Assembly: GCF_007570835.1 (NCBI RefSeq)
Contig: NZ_SUNC01000004.1
Coordinates: 62,001 to 126,000, forward strand
DNA length: 64,000 bases
From: Croceicoccus sediminis
GTDB lineage: Bacteria; Pseudomonadota; Alphaproteobacteria; Sphingomonadales; Sphingomonadaceae
Direction: 5' to 3'
The notes under the pieces were generated by a model. It did not search any database, was not told the origin of the DNA, and saw nothing but the letters and a program-made list of their open reading frames with translations. This document shows, in pieces, positions 9,043 through 16,650 of this stretch (position 1 is the stretch's first letter; each line of letters begins with the position of its first letter). The position numbers were made by a program, and so were the translations under genes.

Positions 9043-11595
9043 ATGAGTGGATTTTTAGCAGCGCGGGTCAGTGGCCTCGCGATCGCTTCGGTACTGGTTC
9101 TCAATAACTCGCCTTCCGCAGCGACAGAAGTTGAAGCGCCGTTAGCAGGACCAGCTTCTTCGCCCTCCTCGCTCCAGCCGTTATCTTCGGGCAACGCCAG
9201 TTTTCAGAACAGTGGTGATACCGGCGATAGCGGCATGAACGATACCGCCTCCCAAGCGGAGGAACCGGCATCGACAGGCGAAATCGTCGTGACCGCGCGC
9301 AAACGTACCGAAGCCTACATCGATGTGCCTGTTGTGATGACCGTGATCAGTGGCGAAAATCTCAAGAACAGCGGCGTCAACGATCTTGATGGTATCTCGA
9401 CACTGGTTCCGCAGTTGACCATCGCGAACCAGAACGGAGGCATCCAGGGCGGCACAGTCGTTTTGCGCGGTATCTCCGGACCGGCGGGCAATCCGCAGGG
9501 CGACCAGGCCGTTTCATTCAACATTGATGGTGTGCAGATCGCGAAGGCGTCCGTCCGCCGTATGGGAACGTTCGACCTTGCCGGGGTTGAGGTTCTGAAG
9601 GGCCCCCAAGCGCTGTTCTTCGGCAAGAACAGTCCGGGCGGCATCATCACGATCCGCACCGCCGACCCGACGCCGGAACTGAGCGCATCGGCGACTGTCG
9701 GCTATGAGTTCAATGCAGACCAGATCCGCGGCGAAGGTTTCGTTTCTACGCCGCTCGGTGATGATCTGGGTGTACGACTTGCCGGTTTCGCGACGCGGCA
9801 GAGAGGCGATATGCGCGAGGTAACCCCTGACGGCGCCTATCTCGAACCCGATTACGACAGGAGCCCGAAGTCGAAGGAATTCGGAGTGCGCGGGACGGCC
9901 GTGTTCGATCCTTCGGATTCTTTCATGATCCGAGCCAAGCTTTCCTATGGTGAGTATCGCGACAACGGACTTTCCGGTTCTACGCAAGCCGTGGTTTGCC
10001 CAGCCGGCTTTCTCCGCTTTTTTGGCGGAGGCGGAGACACCTGCGAGGCCGACGGAGCGATTATCGCAACGTCGTTGGGCCCGGATATCGGCGACTATGC
10101 ACCGATCTTTAGGGACGGCGAGACGTATTCCAGGCAGAAGCAGCTTCTCGCCGGGCTGGAAATCAACAAGGACGTCGCCGACGATCTCACCTTCACCTCG
10201 ATTTCGGGATACTATCGCAACCGATTTACCAACACGGGCAATTTCGTCCCGACATTCACGGCAGCGCTGCCAGCGGCAGCACAGCTCGAATATGATGAAT
10301 TCTCTCAGGAATTGAGGCTCGACTCCGACTTTGACGGCTCGATAAACTTCACGGCCGGGGTCTTTTTCGCCGACACCGAACAGTCCAGCTCGACACACGT
10401 TCTGGTCATGGCGGTCGAGCCTGAAGCAGCTGGTGTGGGCCTGTTCAACACGCTCATTTCGAACGGTCTTTCGCGGGTCCCGATCCAGCTCACCAACAAC
10501 GTCGTAGACAGTTCCGGCAATACGTACTCGGCCTTCATGCAGGCACGCTTCAATCCGGTTGAAGACATCGAGATTTCTGCGGGCGGTCGCTATTCGCGTG
10601 AAACCAAATCGATCGACCGGGTGCTCAGCAGCGGCAACAGGATCGGCGCGGCTTTAGGCGGCGGTGCTCCCGTCGTGCTGATCGATCCCAGCGATCCGAC
10701 GCAAGTGGTCGAACCCGGTGTCGTCAAGAAAACATGGACCGATTTCTCCCCTGAGATAACGGTATCCTGGAAGCCGAACGATTCCTCGAACATTTTCGCC
10801 TCTTACAAGGAGGGCTTCCTCTCAGGCGGATACAACACCTCGGCCGTCACCTGGGTCGACGGCGTGGACACGAGCTATGATCCCGAAGAGATCAAGGGGT
10901 TTGAGGTCGGCTACAAGGCAGCACTTTTCGATCGGGCACTCAACATTAGCCTGGCTGCCTATCACTACAAGATCGCCGGGTTGCAGGTGACGAATTTCGT
11001 CAATGGACAAAGCAGGCTTGAGAACGCGGCTGGCGTCAAGGTCAAGGGCTTCGAATTCGACTTCAACTATCGAACGGCCCTGCCCGGCCTCGTGCTCAGG
11101 GGCGCGCTGGCCTACAATGACGGCAAGTATACCAGCTTCCCCACAGCGCCGTGTTATGCCGGACAGACCGAAATACAAGGCTGTGACGTAGCGGCCTCAA
11201 ACCAGGATCTTTCGGGCAAGGAACTATTGAACGCACCCGACTGGACCCTGTCGGGCGGCATCGATTATCAAGTCCCCGTCGGCGATAACCTCGACATGGG
11301 GTTTTCCTTGGATGCGCAACATACCAGCAGCTATCTTGGCAACATCAACTCAAATCCTGACGGACGCCAGCCAGCCTACACGCTGCTGAATTCCGCCCTA
11401 AGGTTGTCCGATGCCGACGAGCGATGGGAGCTTGCGGTCATCGGCAAGAATCTCACCGACAAGAGATACTGGTCGAACTCCTACGACGGGCAATTTTCCG
11501 GCGGCGCGCCCGGTTCAGGAATCCCTGCAGATATTACCGCTTCAGTGAGCCGCGGCAGGGAAATCTGGCTGCGGGCAACCGTGAATTTCAACTGA
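9043..11595 (+). CDS. TonB-dependent outer-membrane receptor (first)
   Basis: 850 aa. A signal peptide (about residues 1-27, ending SPSA) and a low-complexity spacer lead to the TonB box EIVVTARKR at residues 80-88. The plug domain follows (VPQLTIANQNGGIQGGTVVL, then VEVLKGPQALFFGKNSPGG) and then the 22-strand beta barrel, ending in WLRATVNFN with the terminal aromatic residue needed for barrel assembly. It imports a large or poorly diffusing compound with energy from TonB-ExbBD. AAGGAGCAGGGG lies directly before the ATG. The sulfatase gene starts 44 bases downstream, which suggests the ligand may be a sulfated molecule. Confidence 0.95.
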   Translation: MSGFLAARVSGLAIASVLVLNNSPSAATEVEAPLAGPASSPSSLQPLSSGNASFQNSGDTGDSGMNDTASQAEEPASTGEIVVTARKRTEAYIDVPVVMTVISGENLKNSGVNDLDGISTLVPQLTIANQNGGIQGGTVVLRGISGPAGNPQGDQAVSFNIDGVQIAKASVRRMGTFDLAGVEVLKGPQALFFGKNSPGGIITIRTADPTPELSASATVGYEFNADQIRGEGFVSTPLGDDLGVRLAGFATRQRGDMREVTPDGAYLEPDYDRSPKSKEFGVRGTAVFDPSDSFMIRAKLSYGEYRDNGLSGSTQAVVCPAGFLRFFGGGGDTCEADGAIIATSLGPDIGDYAPIFRDGETYSRQKQLLAGLEINKDVADDLTFTSISGYYRNRFTNTGNFVPTFTAALPAAAQLEYDEFSQELRLDSDFDGSINFTAGVFFADTEQSSSTHVLVMAVEPEAAGVGLFNTLISNGLSRVPIQLTNNVVDSSGNTYSAFMQARFNPVEDIEISAGGRYSRETKSIDRVLSSGNRIGAALGGGAPVVLIDPSDPTQVVEPGVVKKTWTDFSPEITVSWKPNDSSNIFASYKEGFLSGGYNTSAVTWVDGVDTSYDPEEIKGFEVGYKAALFDRALNISLAAYHYKIAGLQVTNFVNGQSRLENAAGVKVKGFEFDFNYRTALPGLVLRGALAYNDGKYTSFPTAPCYAGQTEIQGCDVAASNQDLSGKELLNAPDWTLSGGIDYQVPVGDNLDMGFSLDAQHTSSYLGNINSNPDGRQPAYTLLNSALRLSDADERWELAVIGKNLTDKRYWSNSYDGQFSGGAPGSGIPADITASVSRGREIWLRATVNFN

Positions 11596-11639
11596 GGTCG
11601 AACCCCAGGAAGCGGGCGTTGTATTGGAGAGAGAGGCCG

Positions 11640-13937
11640 ATGTCGGGCATGAAGATTTTTAGGTCAGTCAGTCTTGGGGTTTGCGCGGTTGCCTTGTTGG
11701 CAAGTGGTGAAATCTGGGCGCAAGGCAGAACCGTCGAGGAAGCTGCCCCCCCTTCGTGGGAACCCATGACCCATGCCGACGCGGACGCCCCAAGCATCCT
11801 GCTTGTCATGACCGACGATGTCGGCTTCGGCTCTTCATCGACATTCGGTGGGCCAGTCGAGACCCCGGTTTTCGATGCCCTCGCGCAGCAGGGATTGCGT
11901 TATAATACGTTCACGACCACCGGCATCTGCTCTCCGACGCGTGCCGCGCTGCTTACAGGCAGGAACCATCATGCCGTGAATGTCGGCACGGTAATGGATG
12001 TCCCGACCGGTTACGACGGCTATACCAGCGTCCTACCCAAGAGCGCGGCGACCGCGGCCCGATTGCTGACCGATGCTGGTTACGGTTCGGCCATGTTCGG
12101 AAAAGGGCACATTACGCCGCTTTGGGAAATCGGCCCCACAGGACCTTTCGATCGTTGGCCCACCGGCCTTGGCTTTCAGTATTTCTACGGATTCCTAAGT
12201 GGCGATACCAACCAGTGGGCGCCAACCCTGATCGAAAACACCGTAGCTGTAGAAGCTCCGGAGATGCCGCCCGAAAAGCATCTCGACGGCCATCTGGCCG
12301 ACAAGGCCATAGACTGGATCAGCACGCAGCGCAGTGCAGCGCCGAACAAGCCGCTGTTCGTCTACTACTCCACCGGGACGGCGCATGCGCCGCATCACGC
12401 CCCGCCCGAATGGATGGCAAAATATCGGGGCCATTTCGATGCCGGCTGGGATGTGACGCGCGAACAAACGTTGAAGCGGCAGATCGCGCAAGGGATTGTT
12501 CCGAAGGGTACTCGCCTCGCCCCCCGACCGGACGTTGTTCCGGCTTGGGAAACCCTCACCGATCAGCAAAAACGCGTCTATGCCCGCGAAATGGAGGCCT
12601 TTGCCGCCGCGCTCAGCTATGCCGACCACGAGATCGGCCGTGTGGTCGACGAAATGCGCCGGCAGACCGGGGGCAACCTTCTGGTCGTTTTCATCCAGGG
12701 AGACAACGGTGCCAGCGCCGAGGGCGGAGACGACGGCGGGATCAACGAACATGGCATCCTTTCAGGCAATGCCGCTTCGCTTGACGTGATCGAAAGTCGC
12801 CTGGACCAGATGGGCGGCCCTTATGCGATGAACACGTATCCGGCAGGATGGGCGCTGGCCATGAACACGCCGTTTCCGTGGTTCAAGCAGCTGTCTTCTC
12901 ATTTCGGCTCCACGCGAAACGGCATGGTTGTCAGCTGGCCCGAGCGTATTGAAGAGCCCGGCGGAGTACGTTCGCAGTATGTGCATGTGACGGACATCAT
13001 GCCGACCCTGCTCGAAGCTGCGCATATCGAGGTCCCCGAGATGGTGGACGGCGCGCATCAACAACCCGTCGACGGCATCAGCTTTGCCTATAGCTTCAAC
13101 GACAAGAACGCGCCTTCGCGCCATCGCACACAGTATTTCGCGATCTGGGACAACATGGGCATCTATCACGATGGCTGGGTGGCTGCCTCCGTTCCCGAGA
13201 GAATGCCATGGCAGATGACAATGACTGGCCAGGCCACCCCTACTCAGGTCGATGGTCGGCAATGGGAACTGTTCAACCTCGAAACCGACTTCAGCCAGTC
13301 TAAGGATATCTCCAGGTCCCATCCTGAGCGGCTGGAAGCGATGAGAGAGTTGTTTTTTGCCGAAGCGGGCCGGGCCGACGCGCTTCCCTTGCATCGCTTC
13401 GAGGGCATCGAAGGCCACCCCCGCGTGCTGGCGGGTCTCAACGAATTTACTTATCTAAGCCCGGTTTCGCGGATACCGGAAGACACCGCGCCGCGGATCA
13501 CCGGAAACAGCTATCGCGCGACAGCGGAACTTGATGTCCCTGCAAATGCATCGGGCGTCATTCTCTCCGTCGGTGGGCGATTTGGCGGCATGTCCTGGTA
13601 TCTCGACCAGGGAAAGGTCGCCTTTCATTATAATCTGGCCGATCTCGATCGCACCCAGATCACATCCGCCACACCACTCGAACCTGGCAAGCACGAGCTA
13701 TCGCTCGTGTTCGACCGCGACGCTGACGGTGGGACGGGTGCCACGGTCCGGATGTTCGATGGAGACGAGCTATTGGGTGAAGCAACGCTTGCAAAGATCC
13801 AACGCGGACGTTTCACGTTGGACGAAAGTTTCGAGATCGGGTCCGACACCGGCACTCCAGTCACGGAAGCCTATCAGTCGCCCAACGACTTGCAGGCTAC
13901 GATTTCCGAAGTGAGAATCAAAATCGAGAATGAGTAA
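11640..13937 (+). CDS. Exported type I sulfatase (arylsulfatase family)
   Basis: 765 aa with a signal peptide ending at AQG (about residue 29). The alkaline-phosphatase-fold core starts SILLVMTDDVGFG with the metal ligands Asp59-Asp60. The sulfatase signature CSPTR is at residues 97-101. Cys97 should be converted to formylglycine by a separate enzyme not seen here. Later hallmarks include FGKGHITP, VFIQGDNGAS and HVTDIMPTLLEAA. The last ~120 residues form a beta-rich domain. The length fits the large arylsulfatases (AslA/atsA type). It probably removes sulfate from the ligand brought to the periplasm by the neighbouring receptor. The start at 11640 gives the signal peptide; the frame upstream overlaps the receptor gene. 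Confidence 0.9.
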   Translation: MSGMKIFRSVSLGVCAVALLASGEIWAQGRTVEEAAPPSWEPMTHADADAPSILLVMTDDVGFGSSSTFGGPVETPVFDALAQQGLRYNTFTTTGICSPTRAALLTGRNHHAVNVGTVMDVPTGYDGYTSVLPKSAATAARLLTDAGYGSAMFGKGHITPLWEIGPTGPFDRWPTGLGFQYFYGFLSGDTNQWAPTLIENTVAVEAPEMPPEKHLDGHLADKAIDWISTQRSAAPNKPLFVYYSTGTAHAPHHAPPEWMAKYRGHFDAGWDVTREQTLKRQIAQGIVPKGTRLAPRPDVVPAWETLTDQQKRVYAREMEAFAAALSYADHEIGRVVDEMRRQTGGNLLVVFIQGDNGASAEGGDDGGINEHGILSGNAASLDVIESRLDQMGGPYAMNTYPAGWALAMNTPFPWFKQLSSHFGSTRNGMVVSWPERIEEPGGVRSQYVHVTDIMPTLLEAAHIEVPEMVDGAHQQPVDGISFAYSFNDKNAPSRHRTQYFAIWDNMGIYHDGWVAASVPERMPWQMTMTGQATPTQVDGRQWELFNLETDFSQSKDISRSHPERLEAMRELFFAEAGRADALPLHRFEGIEGHPRVLAGLNEFTYLSPVSRIPEDTAPRITGNSYRATAELDVPANASGVILSVGGRFGGMSWYLDQGKVAFHYNLADLDRTQITSATPLEPGKHELSLVFDRDADGGTGATVRMFDGDELLGEATLAKIQRGRFTLDESFEIGSDTGTPVTEAYQSPNDLQATISEVRIKIENE

Positions 13938-13953
13938 TCAAAAATGTGATTAC
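13934..13953. terminator. Weak inverted repeat after the sulfatase
   Basis: GTAATCA and TGATTAC form 7-bp perfect arms around a 6-base loop, overlapping the sulfatase stop codon. It is AT-rich and lacks a clear U-tract, so it is only a possible terminator between the sulfatase and the convergent GST operon. Confidence 0.3.
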
Positions 13954-14078
13954 ACTCTAATCCTAAGCGCCCCTCATCGCCCATGCCATACCCTCACACC
14001 CTTAAACTTCAATCGGGTCCATTTGCTCAGACGATGCCTCTGGAAGTGTTCATCTGCTTCGGTCGAAAATGAATTGGA

Positions 14079-14771
14079 TCAGCGCTCGAACAGAACTTTA
14101 CGAAGCTCGTCGGTCATCACCGGAGGCGTGCGAAAATCGGGGTTCACCTTCTCGGCAATCTCATAGGCACGGATCGTCGCGGGCCTGGCTACAACCTGTT
14201 CCATCCAGCGGCTGAGGTGGGTCAGGTGGTCGATATCGGCGTGGATATAGTCATGGCAGGCAACCCACGGATAGATCGCCATGTCCGCGATGGAATAATC
14301 GTCACCGGCCACGTAAGTTCGCGTGCGAAGGTGGCCCTCAAGAACGCCGTAAAGCCGATCGGTCTCAGCACGATATCGATGGATCGCGTGAGGGATCTTT
14401 TCGGGTGCGTAGAGCGAGAAATATGCGTTCTGACCCACCATCGGGCCGACCCCGCCCATCTGCCAGAACAGCCACTGCAGGGCCTCGAACCTTTGGCGGG
14501 CGTCATCCGACAGAAATTTGCCCGCCTTCTCGGCAAGGTAGACCAAAATCGCGCCCGATTCGAAGACTGTTAGCGGCCCCTCTCCGGCAGAAGGGGCATG
14601 ATCGACGATCGCCGGCATTCGGCCATTAGGAGAGATCGCCAGAAATTCGGCAGAGCGTTGCTTACCCGAAGAAAGGTCGAGTTCCATAAGGTTGTAGGCA
14701 AGCCCGCATTCCTCGAGCATCATCGTGATCTTGTGGCCATTCGGCGTCGGCCAGTAATAGAGATCGATCAT
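14079..14771 (-). CDS. Glutathione S-transferase (YfcG/YghU-like)
   Basis: 230 aa. The thioredoxin-like N-terminal domain begins MIDLYYWPTPNGHKITMMLE and has the cis-proline segment GRMPAIVD and the glutathione-contacting FESGAILVYLAEK. The C-terminal helical domain starts near residue 95. The TPNGHK active-site loop is typical of Nu-class/YfcG proteins, which act as disulfide reductases or conjugating enzymes. It is the last gene of a leftward operon after a cupin and two VOC genes (60 bases after the nearer one). In sphingomonads such GSTs also act on ether or epoxide intermediates, but no such role can be proven here. Confidence 0.9.
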   Translation of the reverse strand: MIDLYYWPTPNGHKITMMLEECGLAYNLMELDLSSGKQRSAEFLAISPNGRMPAIVDHAPSAGEGPLTVFESGAILVYLAEKAGKFLSDDARQRFEALQWLFWQMGGVGPMVGQNAYFSLYAPEKIPHAIHRYRAETDRLYGVLEGHLRTRTYVAGDDYSIADMAIYPWVACHDYIHADIDHLTHLSRWMEQVVARPATIRAYEIAEKVNPDFRTPPVMTDELRKVLFER

Positions 14772-14830
14772 GGGCTCTCCGGGATGAATGCGGGTCAGGT
14801 GGTCGGCGGGTCACGTCCGGGAGATACCCA

Positions 14831-15223
14831 CTAGATGTTCGAGTTTCCGCAGTGGATCACCGAGAACTTGTTTCCGTCCAGATCCCGGAAATAAGCAGCA
14901 TAATACTGCCACTCTTCCGGGCCGCGGAAACCGGGATCGCCTTCGTTCGATCCGCCGAGAGAGAGAGCCTTGGCATGGATCTCGTCGACCTTGGCGGCGG
15001 ACGGCATCCTGAGCGCGATCATCGTGCCGTTACCCGCAGTGGCCGGCTTTCCGTCGAACGGGCCGACGACTCCGAAAAACTGATGCTCGAAGTCGATGCC
15101 GTAGATCCGTCCGCCACTGGGATGTTCGCCCATGGCGGCGACGCCGGTGACCGCGAAGATTTCGTCGAAGAATTTCTTCGCCTCTTCCAGCTTGTTCGAA
15201 CCCACCATTGCATATCTGATCAT
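14831..15223 (-). CDS. VOC-superfamily (glyoxalase/dioxygenase-fold) protein A
   Basis: 130 aa with the VOC pattern: AMVGSNKLEEAKKFFDEIFA at the start and YFRDLDGNKFSVIHC at the end, where the terminal metal-ligand segment lies. It is clearly a paralogue of the next gene: both share PFDGKPAT-GNG-M and VDE-A-A-GG-EG-PG-R. Members are glyoxalases, isomerases, extradiol-type dioxygenases or binding proteins, and the exact role cannot be told. It belongs to the leftward cupin-VOC-VOC-GST operon. Confidence 0.85.
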   Translation of the reverse strand: MIRYAMVGSNKLEEAKKFFDEIFAVTGVAAMGEHPSGGRIYGIDFEHQFFGVVGPFDGKPATAGNGTMIALRMPSAAKVDEIHAKALSLGGSNEGDPGFRGPEEWQYYAAYFRDLDGNKFSVIHCGNSNI

Positions 15224-15361
15224 CGCTAACTCCCGCTGCCTGATGCGCTCATCTGACGAGCCTGGTGAAAACCGGTTTCATCGGGCCACTTGTATTTATG
15301 GTTGCCCATCACCGACCGGGTCCGACAAAGCGAGCCCGGTCGTTACGACGGAACCTGAAGG

Positions 15362-15772
15362 TCAGTCTTCCTGATCGACGGGCGGGAAATAGAATCCCGC
15401 GAGCTTGTTGCCGTCGAGGTCCCGGAAATACCCGACGTACAAGCTGATCGGCCCGAGGTTCCGGTATCCGGGCGGGCCTTCATCCGTGCCGCCCTGGGCG
15501 ATCGCCGTGGCGTAAAGTTCGTCTACTTGCTCGGGCGAATTGGCGTCGATCCCCGCCATGCTGCCGTTGCCGACCGTCGCAGGTTTGCCGTCGAAGGGGG
15601 GCAGGACCGCAAAGAAAGGGCGGTTCAGGGAATCGCCATAGACCCGACCACCAGCGGGCGTATCGGTCAGGGGCGAGACGCCTATCACCGCGAATAGGGC
15701 ATCATAGAATACCTTGGCCTTTTCGAGGTCGTTCGACCCGAACGCGACTTCGGCCACAGCCAATTCCTGCAT
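15362..15772 (-). CDS. VOC-superfamily protein B
   Basis: 136 aa, begins AVAEVAFGSNDLEKAKVFYD and ends YFRDLDGNKLAGFYF. It is an adjacent paralogue of protein A, so the two arose by tandem duplication. The core contains PFFAVLPPFDGKPATVGNG. Both lie between the operator-linked cupin and the GST. The function is unknown within the superfamily. A heterodimer of A and B is possible but untested. Confidence 0.85.
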   Translation of the reverse strand: MQELAVAEVAFGSNDLEKAKVFYDALFAVIGVSPLTDTPAGGRVYGDSLNRPFFAVLPPFDGKPATVGNGSMAGIDANSPEQVDELYATAIAQGGTDEGPPGYRNLGPISLYVGYFRDLDGNKLAGFYFPPVDQED

Positions 15773-15920
15773 TATCGCCTCCTCGGCTTTCGTTGTTCTG
15801 AGCGGGTTCGATCGCGCGCCGCAGGTCCGTGCGCGGCGATGGGTGCAAAGGCTTGGGACGCTGCCCCAAAGGACCCGCGCCGGACATCCATCACGGCAAT
15901 CGCTGCGTGCGATCCGTGCG

Positions 15921-16451
15921 TCAGTTGACGCGCCTCTCGGCTTTCACCTGCCTGCTCCAGCCCTCTGGCGGCGGTGTCAGATGGTCTGCGCACCCTGCAC
16001 CGACGGCAAGCTGGTAAAGCCCCATGCAATCGAGCACCGCGTTGTCATCCGGCTCGCCGTTTTCATCGAGGCCGCCCACGCCGTAGAACACGATCGACAG
16101 ATAAATGCTCTCCTCGATCGAAAGCGCGTCGTGCACCACGCCGCCGGGTTCGATGATCAGGTCACCGCCATGGACGTCGCCCAGTTCCGTCTCGACAAAA
16201 CCGCTCACCAGATAGCCGTAGGCCGCACCGACATGGCAATGATGATCGGCCTTCAGACCCCTGCGGTTCTTGAGAAGGAAAACCATCATCTCCTTCTCCC
16301 AATCGATCGAGAGAACCTTGGCATCGAGCCCGTCCGCCCAGGCAATCCAGGGGAGCGAGCCGCCTCTCACCAGAGCGGAACCATCGGGATAGACACGCGA
16401 CTCGTGTTCCTCGGTAAAACCGTCAAGTCTCGTGATCTTCAATTCGCGCAT
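15921..16451 (-). CDS. ChrR-type cupin, dihydroxyacetophenone-dioxygenase-like
   Basis: 176 aa, a single cupin barrel. Likely metal-binding histidines sit in KADHHCHVGAAYGYLVSGF and in IIEPGGVVHDAL. Length and layout resemble the cupin family that includes 2,4'-dihydroxyacetophenone dioxygenase, but that family is broad and the assignment is tentative. It is the first gene of the cupin-VOC-VOC-GST operon. A copy of the 19-bp operator lies 55 bases upstream. A second, related cupin lies at 36.8-37.3 kb. Confidence 0.75.
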   Translation of the reverse strand: MRELKITRLDGFTEEHESRVYPDGSALVRGGSLPWIAWADGLDAKVLSIDWEKEMMVFLLKNRRGLKADHHCHVGAAYGYLVSGFVETELGDVHGGDLIIEPGGVVHDALSIEESIYLSIVFYGVGGLDENGEPDDNAVLDCMGLYQLAVGAGCADHLTPPPEGWSRQVKAERRVN

Positions 16452-16506
16452 GTGAGGCTCCTCTGGGCTAATTCTCTTTCGTGCCTATGCCTGGCCGTTA
16501 AAATAT

Positions 16507-16525
16507 GATCGACGAATCATTAGTC
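16507..16525. promoter_or_regulatory. 19-bp operator copy 1 (cupin operon)
   Basis: GATCGACGAATCATTAGTC. It is one of seven copies of the dyad GATTNATG-N3-CATNAATC in this window, located 55 bases upstream of the cupin start. It keeps the invariant G/A at positions 1-2, G8, TCA at 11-13, A16 and T18. Confidence 0.75.
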
Positions 16526-16609
16526 TATCCGCAGTAGCAAGGTCAACATGTGTTCGTCGTGGCAACAGGCCTGTTGGTCTCGAACCCGCCGACAGGCGGG
16601 CATGGCGGT

Positions 16610-16643
16610 TTCAGCTTGCGCAGCATGCGCCGCGCAAGCTGAA
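16610..16643. terminator. Strong hairpin downstream of TonB receptor 2
   Basis: TTCAGCTTGCGC and GCGCAAGCTGAA make 12-bp perfect arms around a 10-base loop, 7 bases beyond the receptor stop codon. There is no clear U-tract, so it may act as a bidirectional or Rho-assisted terminator and mRNA end stabiliser. Confidence 0.6.
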
Positions 16644-16650
16644 TGATCGG

